A DNA stretch of 51,030 nt from Bacteroidota bacterium. GTDB taxonomy: Bacteria > Bacteroidota > Ignavibacteria > Kryptoniales > JAKASW01. Both the position numbers and the translations under genes were made by a program. Within the stretch, counting starts at the first letter, position 1; every line of letters begins with the position of its first letter. Where the stretch lies: positions 1-51,030 of the forward strand of contig JAJYIT010000031.1 in assembly GCA_021789975.1 (NCBI GenBank), given 5' to 3'. The notes beneath the pieces are model-generated. The model made no database searches and was not told the origin of the DNA. It was given only the letters and a program-made list of their open reading frames with translations. This document shows, piece by piece, positions 37,289 through 46,108 of the stretch.

Positions 37289-38356
37289 ATGTCAAACGAA
37301 TCTAAACTCGAGTCGACCTCCGGCTTCACGTGTCCGATACCCAAATCGGATTACCCGAATATCCTGCTCGCTCATGGTAGCGGCGGGAGGCTGACGCATG
37401 ATCTTATCTCGAAGGTGTTCGTGCCTCAGTTCCAGAACGAACTTCTTGAGCCGCTACACGATGGAGCGGTCTTCAGAGTCGGAGGAAAGAAATTGGCCTT
37501 CACGACTGATTCGTATGTCGTCAACCCGATTTTCTTTCCGGGCGGAAATATCGGAGAATTGGCAGTCAACGGTACGGTGAATGACCTGGCAATGTGTGGA
37601 GCTCGACCGATGTATTTATCCGCTGCATTCATCATTGAAGAAGGACTGCCGCTGGAAGACCTTTTGAAGGTTGTGCGTTCGATGCAGGACGCTGCAAAGA
37701 GTGCCGGAGTTCTGCTCGTCACCGGTGACACGAAGGTGGTTGACCGTGGAAAGGGCGACAAGATATTCATTAATACTTCCGGAATAGGCAGTGTCGATGT
37801 AGATGTGGAAATCAGCCCTGGAAGAATGGAAGCTGGTGATCGAATCATTGTCAACGGCGATATCGCACTTCATGGTATAGCGATCTTGTCGGTTCGCGAA
37901 GGACTCGAGTTCAACACGGAAATCAGAAGCGACACGGCATCTCTTAACGGACTTGTTGCTGAAATGTTGGCGGCAAGCAAGAATATTCACGTACTTCGGG
38001 ATCCGACTCGCGGCGGTGTCGCGACTTCCCTGAACGAGCTGGCGGAGCAGGCGTCGCTTGGGATAGAAATCAGCGAAGACGCCATCCCGATTACGGATGA
38101 TGTGACGGGAGCGTGTGAAATTCTTGGGCTGGATCCACTCTACATCGCAAATGAAGGGAAGCTCCTTGCGTTTGTTTCGCCTGCGGACACCGATAGGGTC
38201 CTCGAAGCGATGCGGGAGCATCCGCTCGGCCGCAAGTCGTGCATCGTTGGGGAGGTGGTTGACCAGCACCGTGGAACTGTCGTGCTGAAAAGCAGGATTG
38301 GCGGCAGTCGTGTGGTTGACATGTTGACCGGCGAGCAGCTCCCGCGAATCTGCTAG
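37289..38356 (+). CDS. hypE: Hydrogenase maturation protein HypE
   Basis: HypE dehydrates the thiocarbamate on its C-terminal Cys to thiocyanate, the cyanide donor for NiFe hydrogenase. The 355-residue AIR-synthase-like protein shows LLAHGSGGRLTHDLI, FTTDSYVVNPIFFPGG, NGTVNDLAMCGARP, GDTKVVDRG and DPTRGGVATSLNELA. It ends with the required PRIC tetrapeptide whose Cys is the active residue. Confidence 0.95.
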   Translation: MSNESKLESTSGFTCPIPKSDYPNILLAHGSGGRLTHDLISKVFVPQFQNELLEPLHDGAVFRVGGKKLAFTTDSYVVNPIFFPGGNIGELAVNGTVNDLAMCGARPMYLSAAFIIEEGLPLEDLLKVVRSMQDAAKSAGVLLVTGDTKVVDRGKGDKIFINTSGIGSVDVDVEISPGRMEAGDRIIVNGDIALHGIAILSVREGLEFNTEIRSDTASLNGLVAEMLAASKNIHVLRDPTRGGVATSLNELAEQASLGIEISEDAIPITDDVTGACEILGLDPLYIANEGKLLAFVSPADTDRVLEAMREHPLGRKSCIVGEVVDQHRGTVVLKSRIGGSRVVDMLTGEQLPRIC

Positions 38357-38757
38357 AGCCTTCGATTTGCCCAGGATAACTCAGGGTATCCATTATGCCC
38401 GCATGTATATGATACGCGGGTCATGATCGTGTGGAAGCACTCTCGCATAATCGGGAACAATCGTCAGACGTTTCAAGCCTCGGTTCCATAACTGCTGAGC
38501 CACGATCTCTCGCTTGTCCGCGCTGGTGAAATTCCAGGTAGACCAGGCAAGTGGATTAGGACCGCGTCGCGTTGTGCAATTTTTGCTATGTCCTGAACTG
38601 ATTCTCCATTCGCGCAAGTATCAAACATACCGCCCAAATTGCAGATGCCTCAAGAAGATTTGGCTTCCGAACATCACTTATCGGCTCTCAGCAAACCTGG
38701 CGGTTAAGAACAAATTCCCAAATCAATGATTGTTGAATTCAAAAAAGGCCGGTCCCT
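38357..38757. other. Convergent spacer with an orphan minus-strand frame
   Basis: Four hundred bases between hypE and the GH20 gene. A minus-strand frame at 38617-38393 (74 codons) has protein-like composition in its second half (NPLAWSTWNFTSADKREIVA, then NRGLKRLTIVPDYARVLP) and no recognised relative. It could be the remnant of a longer protein. No strong terminator was found for either flanking gene. Confidence 0.35.
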
Positions 38758-41511
38758 TCAATGTACAATCACTTCGTCTGCGAACATGAATGCGGGACTC
38801 CCGGCTCCAGGATGCCCGAAAGGCAGCGGCCCGGGGTAAACACCGATGACTTTGATAAATCTTGTCTTGATGTTTGCGAAGTGAGCTTCATATCTGTGGA
38901 TGATAGTCCCTTGAATTTTCTGGTCTATGGTGTTCGGGATTTCCGCAACTTCATGGAAATCCTTTCCGTTATCCGAGAAAAATACCTCTACATCTTTTGG
39001 CATAAGTATCCACGAAAAACTGTTCTGCAGGAAGCGAATCGCGACACTTTTGACGTCTGTCTGTCTCTTTAGATCGAGAGTGACATCGAGATTTTGACCT
39101 TGAAAGCCCTGCCACCTTCCATCGGCAAAATTCGTCGAGCCGAGAAGTCCATCGACGAGGGCGGAGTCTCCGCCGGCCGAGTATGCCGGATTGTACGTGC
39201 TGTATTGTGATTCGAGTTTGTACAGGGTACCGATAGCTTTATCCACCAGGACGTACTCATTTGCCGTCTCCACTACTTGCCCGTATTCTTCAACGCCGGC
39301 ACGAATTGGCGCCGAATGATCTATTGTGAAAGGACCGGTGTACATATTTGCACCGAGTGTAGGTGAAGTGTTGTCCGTGGTATAGTAGATTGGTCGGTCG
39401 TGGAAGACGGTGCTCAACGTAATGGTGCGCTTGCCATCAACAACATAGTCTGATGGAGTTATGATTACTGTCTTGTCGAGGTTAATGAAACTGTTGCCAA
39501 GCTGGTCGTACCTGTGTAGTATGTTGTCCAGCGACCAGGTGCGGTTTTCTTCACCCCACAGCCTTACATATTCCATCTTCAATTTGTGAAGTCCGTTTAG
39601 AAGCGGATCGATCTGGGTTCTCAATTCAGCGAGATAAGAAGAATCGCCGGTTGCCATTGCCTGGTTCAACTTGATCGAAAAGATGTTCTTCCTGGTTTCG
39701 AACTGGACTCTTCGTGCAGCGAAAATTGCGTAATCAAGTGTCGCCACGTTCCTTCTGACTGTGCTTCTTTCTGCTTGGAGTTCTGCTATTACTCGTGTTG
39801 CGGCCGAGCCTGCCACGAGGTTGTTAGTAACATCAGAGTCCCTGGAATCCAGGGATGTGAAAGATAGAGGCTCTTTCCAGAAACCGGGGTCGTCAAGCAC
39901 TTCTCGAACAGGATAATTCCGGATCGAGTCAAGGCGATAAAAAGTCTGAGCGATTGAATCCGACGGATTGCCGTAGAAAATCGCATTGAATGAGTCTTCG
40001 AAGTGCGAAAGTCGCCCCGTCAGGTACCCGTCTGCAATGGTACTGGTATCCGGCGGTGCAGGCAGCCATGCGCACTCTGCCCCCCATATCAGTTCGAACC
40101 AGTTATAGTTGAAGAGATTCTCTCCATCATCGTCCCATGCAGTGTTCAACATGCCGAGCGCTCCGAATTTCGCACCGTCCCTGACGAAATTCGAGATATT
40201 GATCGTTGCACTTTCCATGCTAGGCCAAATTTCGCTCCAACAGCCGACTCCCGGCGACACCATGAATCTGAGTTTCTCGTTCACGAATGGGATAATCATG
40301 CTGTCGAAGCTTTTATCCGGGCTATAGTTCCATGGGAGCATGATGATATCTTTCGGAAGCTGCTTTACAATATTGGGATGCTCGTCGGCGATATCCCCCC
40401 ACATCATGATTGTCTTATGGTACGGTTTCAAAAGGTCATAAACCTTATTGATGTGCATTGCATACACCGCTCCGATCCCGATGCTGTCCACCAGGTCTTT
40501 CGATTTACCTTCGCCAAGATCGAATGTTTCGTCACAATTAATATTGAAGAAGTTGCTTGAGTAGGCTGGGACGATCTCCGAGTAAACTTTGGATAGGAAT
40601 TGATACGTCTGTGGTACGATTGGGCACAGAACATTTTCAGTTTCTCGCATTTCATAATAAAAGGGGTCGCTCAGCGTATGGTACATGTGACCAAAAGACT
40701 GGAAGTTTCCGACAAGCTGAATATGATAGGGCTCTGCGTACTTGGTAAGTTCTTTAACCTGATGAGCAGTAAGACCATCCTGAGGCGCAAGATCCGGAAA
40801 TGTTTTCAGCTTGAAAACATTTTCCGTATAGAGTGTGAAAAAGTTCAGCTTGTATTCCGCCAATTTGCGGATTTCCTTTTCGAGCAGCGAAACAGTCGGT
40901 ATCGGTCCGCGACTTATGTCTACCATCCAACCTCGATATTTCATGGTGGGCCAGTCGGTAATCGTGAGGGATGGGATTCTGTTATCTACGGAGTTCGCTC
41001 GTATGAGTTGCTTCAGAGTTTGCACACCGTAAAATATTCCAGTTGATGTATTCCCTGCCACTGTTACTCGTTCAGGCGAGACATTAATGATGTAGCCTTG
41101 CTCGCCGAGCGAATCCGGTATTGAAACACCATTTTGGCGCAAGGCACGGTCTACCAGCTTGTCCTTAGAAATCCGGCCCAACAAGAAGTACTTACCTCTC
41201 GGACTTACCGCTGTCTTGACTTCAATATTAAGGTCGGTTTGTATTTCCTGTTCCAACTGCGTGGCTGAGAATCCGTCCTCTCGGTTATGAGAATCCGCGA
41301 GCACGATATTTTCCATGGCAGTGATTTCGAAACTTCCACTTCGCATCATTATGTGCCTCGGTGTCGGTATTAGCATCAATTGTCTTGCACTTACATCTTT
41401 CTGAACGCGATCAGAAGTGCGTTTGTCTGATGCATATATTGTTGCATTGCTTAGAAGGGCGAATGCGGAAAAGAGAATGATGAGTCGCGGAATTAGGAAT
41501 CGATGGCACAT
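38758..41511 (-). CDS. GH20 beta-N-acetylhexosaminidase with C-terminal binding domain
   Basis: The 917-residue exported glycosidase removes terminal GlcNAc/GalNAc from glycans, chitin fragments or peptidoglycan-derived sugars. It has a signal peptide (1-27), GH20b domain (about 45-185) and catalytic barrel (185-530) with the Asp327-Glu328 pair in NINCDETFDL. A helical region covers 560-690. A chitobiase-C-like segment follows near 695-760 (PIYYTTDNTSPT), then a discoidin/F5-8-type domain at about 775-917. Relatives are common in polysaccharide-using Bacteroidota. Transcription is divergent from the gene at 41595. Confidence 0.88.
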   Translation of the reverse strand: MCHRFLIPRLIILFSAFALLSNATIYASDKRTSDRVQKDVSARQLMLIPTPRHIMMRSGSFEITAMENIVLADSHNREDGFSATQLEQEIQTDLNIEVKTAVSPRGKYFLLGRISKDKLVDRALRQNGVSIPDSLGEQGYIINVSPERVTVAGNTSTGIFYGVQTLKQLIRANSVDNRIPSLTITDWPTMKYRGWMVDISRGPIPTVSLLEKEIRKLAEYKLNFFTLYTENVFKLKTFPDLAPQDGLTAHQVKELTKYAEPYHIQLVGNFQSFGHMYHTLSDPFYYEMRETENVLCPIVPQTYQFLSKVYSEIVPAYSSNFFNINCDETFDLGEGKSKDLVDSIGIGAVYAMHINKVYDLLKPYHKTIMMWGDIADEHPNIVKQLPKDIIMLPWNYSPDKSFDSMIIPFVNEKLRFMVSPGVGCWSEIWPSMESATINISNFVRDGAKFGALGMLNTAWDDDGENLFNYNWFELIWGAECAWLPAPPDTSTIADGYLTGRLSHFEDSFNAIFYGNPSDSIAQTFYRLDSIRNYPVREVLDDPGFWKEPLSFTSLDSRDSDVTNNLVAGSAATRVIAELQAERSTVRRNVATLDYAIFAARRVQFETRKNIFSIKLNQAMATGDSSYLAELRTQIDPLLNGLHKLKMEYVRLWGEENRTWSLDNILHRYDQLGNSFINLDKTVIITPSDYVVDGKRTITLSTVFHDRPIYYTTDNTSPTLGANMYTGPFTIDHSAPIRAGVEEYGQVVETANEYVLVDKAIGTLYKLESQYSTYNPAYSAGGDSALVDGLLGSTNFADGRWQGFQGQNLDVTLDLKRQTDVKSVAIRFLQNSFSWILMPKDVEVFFSDNGKDFHEVAEIPNTIDQKIQGTIIHRYEAHFANIKTRFIKVIGVYPGPLPFGHPGAGSPAFMFADEVIVH

Positions 41512-41594
41512 TTAAAACCTCAGGTTTTGAATGAATTATTAGGCTAATATAGTAGGTTACGTGAGAAAACTGAAAAATCGGATCGGTGTTGAGA

Positions 41595-42242
41595 ATGAGA
41601 GATGACAAAAGAAAACAGGTGCTTCCTAAAGAGCGAGGCTTCCAAATTTTCAAAGCGTTTCGTAAGCCCCACGATGTTCAGGCTTTCCTTGACCTCATCC
41701 CTTATAAATCCGAGGCCGGAACAATATCGCCGAAGGAAGTCATAAGAAGACGGGAAGCGAACTGTTTCGAAGGCGCACTCTTCGCGGCCGCCGCACTTAG
41801 AACCATTGGGTACATGCCGTTGATCGTTGATATGATCGCTGTGAATGACGACGACCACGTCATTGCAGTTTTCCAAAAGGACGGTCATTATGGTGCAATT
41901 GCCAAATCAAATACAACTTTGCTCCGCTATCGAGAACCGGTGTACAGAAGTCTTAGGGAGCTTGTGATGTCATATTTCGATTTCTATGTCAACATAATTG
42001 GAGAGAAAACTCTGAGAAGCTATTCCAGTCCGGTCGACCTGACAAGGTTCGATAAGGATAATTGGATGAGCACCGACGATAATCTCGACTATATTGGAGA
42101 CTATCTGAGCGAGGTCAAGCACATGAAGATACTGACAACCAAACAGCTTCGGAACCTTAGCAAGGTTGATGATAGTTTCGTAAGAGTGTGCTTCGACGGT
42201 GCCATAGGGGATGGACTTTACAAACCGAAAAGGAGATCATGA
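41595..42242 (+). CDS. Transglutaminase/cysteine-protease-like protein, unknown
   Basis: From the ATG at 41595 (GTG 41586 is also possible) the protein has 215 residues. EANCFEGALFAAAALRTIGY with Cys57, and His88 in DDDHVIAVFQKDGHYGAIAK, resemble the Cys-His order of transglutaminase-like cysteine peptidases, with an acidic partner not pinned down. The C-terminal half (YFDFYVNIIGEKTL) is mixed alpha/beta. No signal peptide, so probably cytoplasmic. Its 3' end faces the histidine kinase gene 8 bases away. Function unknown. Confidence 0.6.
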   Translation: MRDDKRKQVLPKERGFQIFKAFRKPHDVQAFLDLIPYKSEAGTISPKEVIRRREANCFEGALFAAAALRTIGYMPLIVDMIAVNDDDHVIAVFQKDGHYGAIAKSNTTLLRYREPVYRSLRELVMSYFDFYVNIIGEKTLRSYSSPVDLTRFDKDNWMSTDDNLDYIGDYLSEVKHMKILTTKQLRNLSKVDDSFVRVCFDGAIGDGLYKPKRRS

Positions 42243-42249
42243 TTCTCCG

Positions 42250-43674
42250 TCAAAACCTCAGAGTGAATACTGTCTCTCCGCCCGGTTCGGAGCCTACTGT
42301 AATTGTGCCCTTGTGGGCGCGCATTATCTGTCTTGAAAGACTTAACCCGATTCCTGATCCTTCTTTGTGAGTTGTGAAGAAGGGGATAAAAATCTTATCC
42401 TGGATGTCTTCAGGGATCCCGGTTCCATTATCTGTTACCTGGATCAGGGTTCCGTTCCGCGAATCTACCCTTGCTGTCAGTTTCATCTGCGGCGAGTCAA
42501 TCCCGGATAGCGCCGTCATAGAGTTGGTTATGAGGTTAATCAGCACTTGTTCTATCAAGTCCGGATCGGCGGTCAGTTCGATGTCATGAGGATCGACGGA
42601 GCTGCTGAATTTGATTCTGCGGACCTGGAGTCTGTCAGAAAAAAGCTTACGAATTCTATTGAAGAGTTCTGCCACGGGAAATGTCTGGAAATTCGGAGTC
42701 GGGATGCGGGTCAAATTTCTATAGTCGTCCACAAAATGCAGGAGTCCCTGGCTTCGCCGTGAGATCGTGTCGAGAGCGCCTTTCACATCTTCCATTACGG
42801 AACACGGAACAGGTAACATGGAGTATGGAGAATCGGCACATTTGGTGGCTTCTTGATTCCGTTCTCCGTGTCCCGTGCCCCCCATTCCATTCTTCAAAGT
42901 CGCATCAAATCCGTCGAGTAGTGATCCCGCAGTCGAAGATAGCGACACGATCGGTGTAACCGAATTCATTATCTCGTGAGTCAGTACCCGGATAAGGTCG
43001 TGCCATGCCTCCATCTCTCGCTCTTCGAGCTCGTTCTGGATGTTCGTGAGCGACACGAGCTTGTAATCTTTGTCACGCATCTTGAACTCCGTGGCGTAAA
43101 TCGAAAGCTGGAAAAACTCGTTGTCGTTGATGAATTTGACGAGCACGTTCTGGCCCGCTTTGACTTGCTCAATTGAATCGACCAGCCCGAGGCTTATTGG
43201 CGAAAGGTCCGCGACTTTCTGTAGAGCATTTATTCGGAGAAGTTTCTTGGCGGCGGGGTTCAGAAGCTCGACGTTTCCATCACGCGTGAACACTATCAAC
43301 CCAATCCCAACATGCTGTACCACGATCTGCAAATAGCGGTACTGTTCTTCCTTCTCGGCCCTGGCTTTCCTGAACTCTTCGATGACATCGGAAAAGGCTT
43401 TGTTGAGTTCTTCGAACGATGATCCTTTGATCGTGGAGCGGAAGCTCTGAGAAAAATCGGCGTACTTCACCGAATCGAAAAATCTTGCGATATCCCTGTT
43501 TGTTTTCTGGACATAATGGATTAAAGAGTAGACTTGTGCAATTATCAGGATTGCGACAATAAAGGGTGTTGCCACGAACGAGGTTTTCGTAAGAAGATAG
43601 ATGAGGAGGAAGACCGTGGCACAGAGGATTGCAGTCCGTGCCAGCACCACGAAACTGAATCTCCTGAAGATCAT
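42250..43674 (-). CDS. Membrane sensor histidine kinase (NtrY-like) with inserted segment
   Basis: The 474-residue kinase has two membrane helices (8-28, 34-53), a coiled linker and a PAS-like domain (about 108-215). A dimerisation helix carries the phospho-accepting His233 (LTHEIMNSVTPIVSL). The ATPase domain (about 340-474) has N box LINLITNSMTAL, G1 DNGTGIP, F box FIPFFTTHKEGSGIGLSL. Between the two dimerisation helices, residues ~263-294 are an unusual Gly/Cys/Pro-rich insertion (GMGGTGHGERNQ...CSVM) encoded by an inverted-repeat tract. The probable partner is the regulator at 44718, now separated by a toxin pair. Confidence 0.88.
   Translation of the reverse strand: MIFRRFSFVVLARTAILCATVFLLIYLLTKTSFVATPFIVAILIIAQVYSLIHYVQKTNRDIARFFDSVKYADFSQSFRSTIKGSSFEELNKAFSDVIEEFRKARAEKEEQYRYLQIVVQHVGIGLIVFTRDGNVELLNPAAKKLLRINALQKVADLSPISLGLVDSIEQVKAGQNVLVKFINDNEFFQLSIYATEFKMRDKDYKLVSLTNIQNELEEREMEAWHDLIRVLTHEIMNSVTPIVSLSSTAGSLLDGFDATLKNGMGGTGHGERNQEATKCADSPYSMLPVPCSVMEDVKGALDTISRRSQGLLHFVDDYRNLTRIPTPNFQTFPVAELFNRIRKLFSDRLQVRRIKFSSSVDPHDIELTADPDLIEQVLINLITNSMTALSGIDSPQMKLTARVDSRNGTLIQVTDNGTGIPEDIQDKIFIPFFTTHKEGSGIGLSLSRQIMRAHKGTITVGSEPGGETVFTLRF
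42797..42876. repeat. In-frame inverted-repeat insertion inside the histidine kinase gene
   Basis: ACGGAACACGGA (42797-42808) is complementary in 11 of 12 positions to TCCGTGTCCCGT (42865-42876), with more partial word similarity inward (GAACAGG, GTTCTCC). The tract encodes the residues that homologous kinases lack between helices 1 and 2 of the dimerisation domain, and the frame is preserved. Confidence 0.6.
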
Positions 43675-44370
43675 TTACGCAAGCCGGTTCTTGTTCCCGT
43701 AGAAAATGTCTTCCGCGATTACTGCAAAATCTTCCTTGATGGTCGAATAGTCGAAGCCTTCGATCCAGTTGATCTCGTCCAATTTCTCAAATGGAAAAGT
43801 CTTAATGAAATCTGAGACATCGGGCGGATCAACTGAACCTTCTTTGTATTTTGCTTCAGCCAAGATTTCAGTCCAGTCAAATTTGTGACGTCGTGAGAGT
43901 GCCCAGACATCGACATAGTCTTTTGCCGCAAATCTGAAGAAAGCCGATATTTTGTTTGAGAGAATGTTCCTCCAATTGTCGATAAGGCCTAAGTTTTCGT
44001 CCTGTACCAGTTCTCCGAAATGGTAAGGTACATCGTTGACGATATCGATCTTAAGCTCCGCTTCATCTCCCAGGAGATAGAGTTGTGCGAAATGTTCCCG
44101 TCTCAACTCTCTGTCTAGATCCAGCTTGAACGGAAGTTGGCTTTCTTCGGCAGTCAAGTAGTTGAAATAGGTATCTACATATGAAGTGAAATTCTGATCG
44201 TTGTTAACAAACAGATCGAGATCATTGGAGTATCTATGATGCAGGTAATGCCGGCTAAGGGTTGTACCGCCTGTAAGATAGAGCGGTAGCTTTAAGTCGC
44301 TTCTGATTTTCAGTGCTCCATCCTGAATTGGGTACAGTCTCTCCGTGTAAAATTGCGCGGATGAGTTCAT
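43675..44370 (-). CDS. AbiEii/AbiGii-type nucleotidyltransferase toxin
   Basis: This 231-residue protein has the AbiEii motif LYLTGGTTLSRHYLHHRYSNDLDLFV, containing the nucleotidyltransferase GGT and the D-x-D metal pair near residues 50-53. ELKIDIVNDVPYHFG (third acidic residue) and KISAFFRFAAKDYVDVWAL follow. AbiEii toxins transfer nucleotides and function in type IV-like toxin-antitoxin or phage-abortive systems. The first 38 codons overlap the partner gene by 116 bases in another frame. The pair sits between a histidine kinase and its likely regulator. Confidence 0.82.
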   Translation of the reverse strand: MNSSAQFYTERLYPIQDGALKIRSDLKLPLYLTGGTTLSRHYLHHRYSNDLDLFVNNDQNFTSYVDTYFNYLTAEESQLPFKLDLDRELRREHFAQLYLLGDEAELKIDIVNDVPYHFGELVQDENLGLIDNWRNILSNKISAFFRFAAKDYVDVWALSRRHKFDWTEILAEAKYKEGSVDPPDVSDFIKTFPFEKLDEINWIEGFDYSTIKEDFAVIAEDIFYGNKNRLA

Positions 44371-44632
44371 ATCTTTCTCTCATGTCCTTTGGCCAAAGTC
44401 GCTTGATGACATCGGATGTCAGATTTTCTCGCAGGTAATCGGGGCCAAATACATCGAGCATTTGGTACCATGATAGCGTGCTGCAGAATCTTGCGAGCGC
44501 CCATTCCTTATTGAACCAGCCCATCGGCTCTTTCTTCCCAACCGCAATCAAGTAAAGATCGTAGGGATCGAGCTTATAGTCCCAGACGGTGCCGTGGAGA
44601 ACCTTGCGTATTTCGTTTTCTTCGGTAAGCAT
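44255..44632 (-). CDS. Putative partner/antitoxin of the AbiEii-type toxin
   Basis: From the ATG at 44632 the protein has 125 residues; the open frame extends nine codons further. It is helical and soluble: VLHGTVWDYKLDPYDLYLIA, MGWFNKEWALARFCSTLSWY, ENLTSDVIKRLWPKDMRERY. Proteins of this pattern regularly precede AbiEii-type genes in Bacteroidota and related phyla, as I recall, and lack the winged-helix DNA-binding domain of classical AbiEi. The antitoxin role is inferred from position and overlap. Confidence 0.6.
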   Translation of the reverse strand: MLTEENEIRKVLHGTVWDYKLDPYDLYLIAVGKKEPMGWFNKEWALARFCSTLSWYQMLDVFGPDYLRENLTSDVIKRLWPKDMRERYELIRAILHGETVPNSGWSTENQKRLKATALSYRRYNP

Positions 44633-44656
44633 AGAACAAGTTACCTTAGTTGCAGA

Positions 44657-44714
44657 CAATGCTCAATGAGCTTTGTGCAATGATCAACGATCAATGAATG
44701 TTGAACGTTGAAAA
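44657..44714. repeat. CAATGATCAATGA-type word repeat between toxin pair and regulator
   Basis: The tract consists of CAATGCTCAATGAG, CAATGATCAACGATCAATGA and TTGAACGTTGAAAATT. Within it TCAACGATCA is complementary to TGAACGTTGA in 9 of 10 positions, giving a hairpin directly after the regulator stop codon. The same words flank the four-helix-bundle gene on the other side of the regulator. Confidence 0.6.
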
Positions 44715-44717
44715 TTG

Positions 44718-46091
44718 CTATAATCCATACTTCTCCAGCCTCCTGTACAGTGACGCCCTGGTTATACCGAGTTCTTTTGCGGCTTGAGTCAGGTTGCCGT
44801 CGCATTTGCTTACGGCTTTTATGATGAGAAGCTTTTCTGCTTCATCTAGCTTATAACTGTTGAAGAGCGAGTTCGGCATTTCTGATCCATCAACGGAAAA
44901 AAGAAAATCGTCCGTCGTCAGCTTATCCGAATCCTTCAGGATTACGACTCTCTCGATTGAATGCTGGAGCTCGCGCACGTTGCCCGGCCAGTTGTAACCC
45001 GCCAGTTTTTTCGCAACGGCGGAGTCGATTTGCATGGTCGGCTTGCCGTACTTCCTGCAGTACATTTTGATGAAATGGTCTGAGAGCAGTGGAATATCCT
45101 CGGCCCGACTCCGTAGAGGCGGAAGATGGATCTCAACTGTGTTGATCCGATACAGAAGATCCTGCCTGAATCTTTTCTCCGATTTCAACTCCTCGACCGG
45201 GAGATTTGTGGCACAGATGAGACGGATATCCACCGGTTTGGGAATGCTTGAGCCGAGCCTTGTCACTTCTCTGTTCTGAAGTACTGTCAAAAGTTTCGCC
45301 TGAAGATTTTGTGAGAGATTTCCGATCTCGTCGAGGAACAGTGTGCCGCCCGAAGCTACCTCGAACCGGCCCGGCCTGTCTTCCTTCGCGTCGGTAAATG
45401 CGCCTCTCAAATAGCCGAAAAGCTCGCTCTCAAAAAGGGAATTGCTGAGTGCGCCCATGTCCACGCCGAGGAAAATCTGATCCTTCCTTCTCGATTGTCG
45501 GTGGATGGCTCGGGCGACAAGTTCCTTTCCGGTCCCGTTTTCTCCGACTATCAAAACGTTTGCATCGGTCGCTGCGACCTTTCGAATCATCTCGAAGACT
45601 TTCTGCATGCCATCGGAGACTCCGATCATCTCCTGGAACTGGTTGTCCATATCTGTGGAAAGCTGCTTCTGTTTCGAAGAAAGTTCTTCGATCTCCGTTT
45701 TAGAATTGCTCAGCTTCATGGCTGCAGAAACCGTTGCGAGAAGTTTTTCATTCTGCCACGGCTTGAGGACAAAATCGGTCGCGCCTTCTTTTATCGCCTT
45801 CACTGCCATTTCGATGTTGCCATAAGCGGTAAATAGAACCACAACTGCTGACGGGTCTATCTCTAAAATCCTCTTGAGCCAATTGAAGCCTTCTGCACCG
45901 GTCGTTACTCCGCCGGTAAAATTCATATCGAGGAGTATGACACCGTAATGCTCGTCTTTGAGTATTGCCGGGATTTTGCTCGGGTCTTTTTCGATGCGAA
46001 CGATGGGATAATATCTTTTCAGCAGAAGCCTCGCAGAGTAGAGAATATCTTCGTCGTCATCAATGATAAGGAGTTTGGCGGATTTATTCAT
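44718..46091 (-). CDS. Sigma-54-dependent response regulator (NtrC family)
   Basis: The 457-residue regulator has a receiver domain (1-125) with Asp10-Asp12 and phospho-acceptor Asp55. The AAA+ domain (about 150-380) has Walker A VGENGTGKELVARAIH, the sigma-54 contact loop, Walker B GGTLFLDEIGNL and RFRQDLLYRI. The C-terminal Fis-type helix-turn-helix is NLTQAAKELGITRASLYRRL. The contact loop reads GAFTDA instead of the usual GAFTGA, a change seen in Bacteroidota-type members. It probably activates the divergent exporter genes in response to the kinase at 42250. Confidence 0.92.
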   Translation of the reverse strand: MNKSAKLLIIDDDEDILYSARLLLKRYYPIVRIEKDPSKIPAILKDEHYGVILLDMNFTGGVTTGAEGFNWLKRILEIDPSAVVVLFTAYGNIEMAVKAIKEGATDFVLKPWQNEKLLATVSAAMKLSNSKTEIEELSSKQKQLSTDMDNQFQEMIGVSDGMQKVFEMIRKVAATDANVLIVGENGTGKELVARAIHRQSRRKDQIFLGVDMGALSNSLFESELFGYLRGAFTDAKEDRPGRFEVASGGTLFLDEIGNLSQNLQAKLLTVLQNREVTRLGSSIPKPVDIRLICATNLPVEELKSEKRFRQDLLYRINTVEIHLPPLRSRAEDIPLLSDHFIKMYCRKYGKPTMQIDSAVAKKLAGYNWPGNVRELQHSIERVVILKDSDKLTTDDFLFSVDGSEMPNSLFNSYKLDEAEKLLIIKAVSKCDGNLTQAAKELGITRASLYRRLEKYGL

Positions 46092-46108
46092 TGGTCAGTT
46101 ATCAATAA

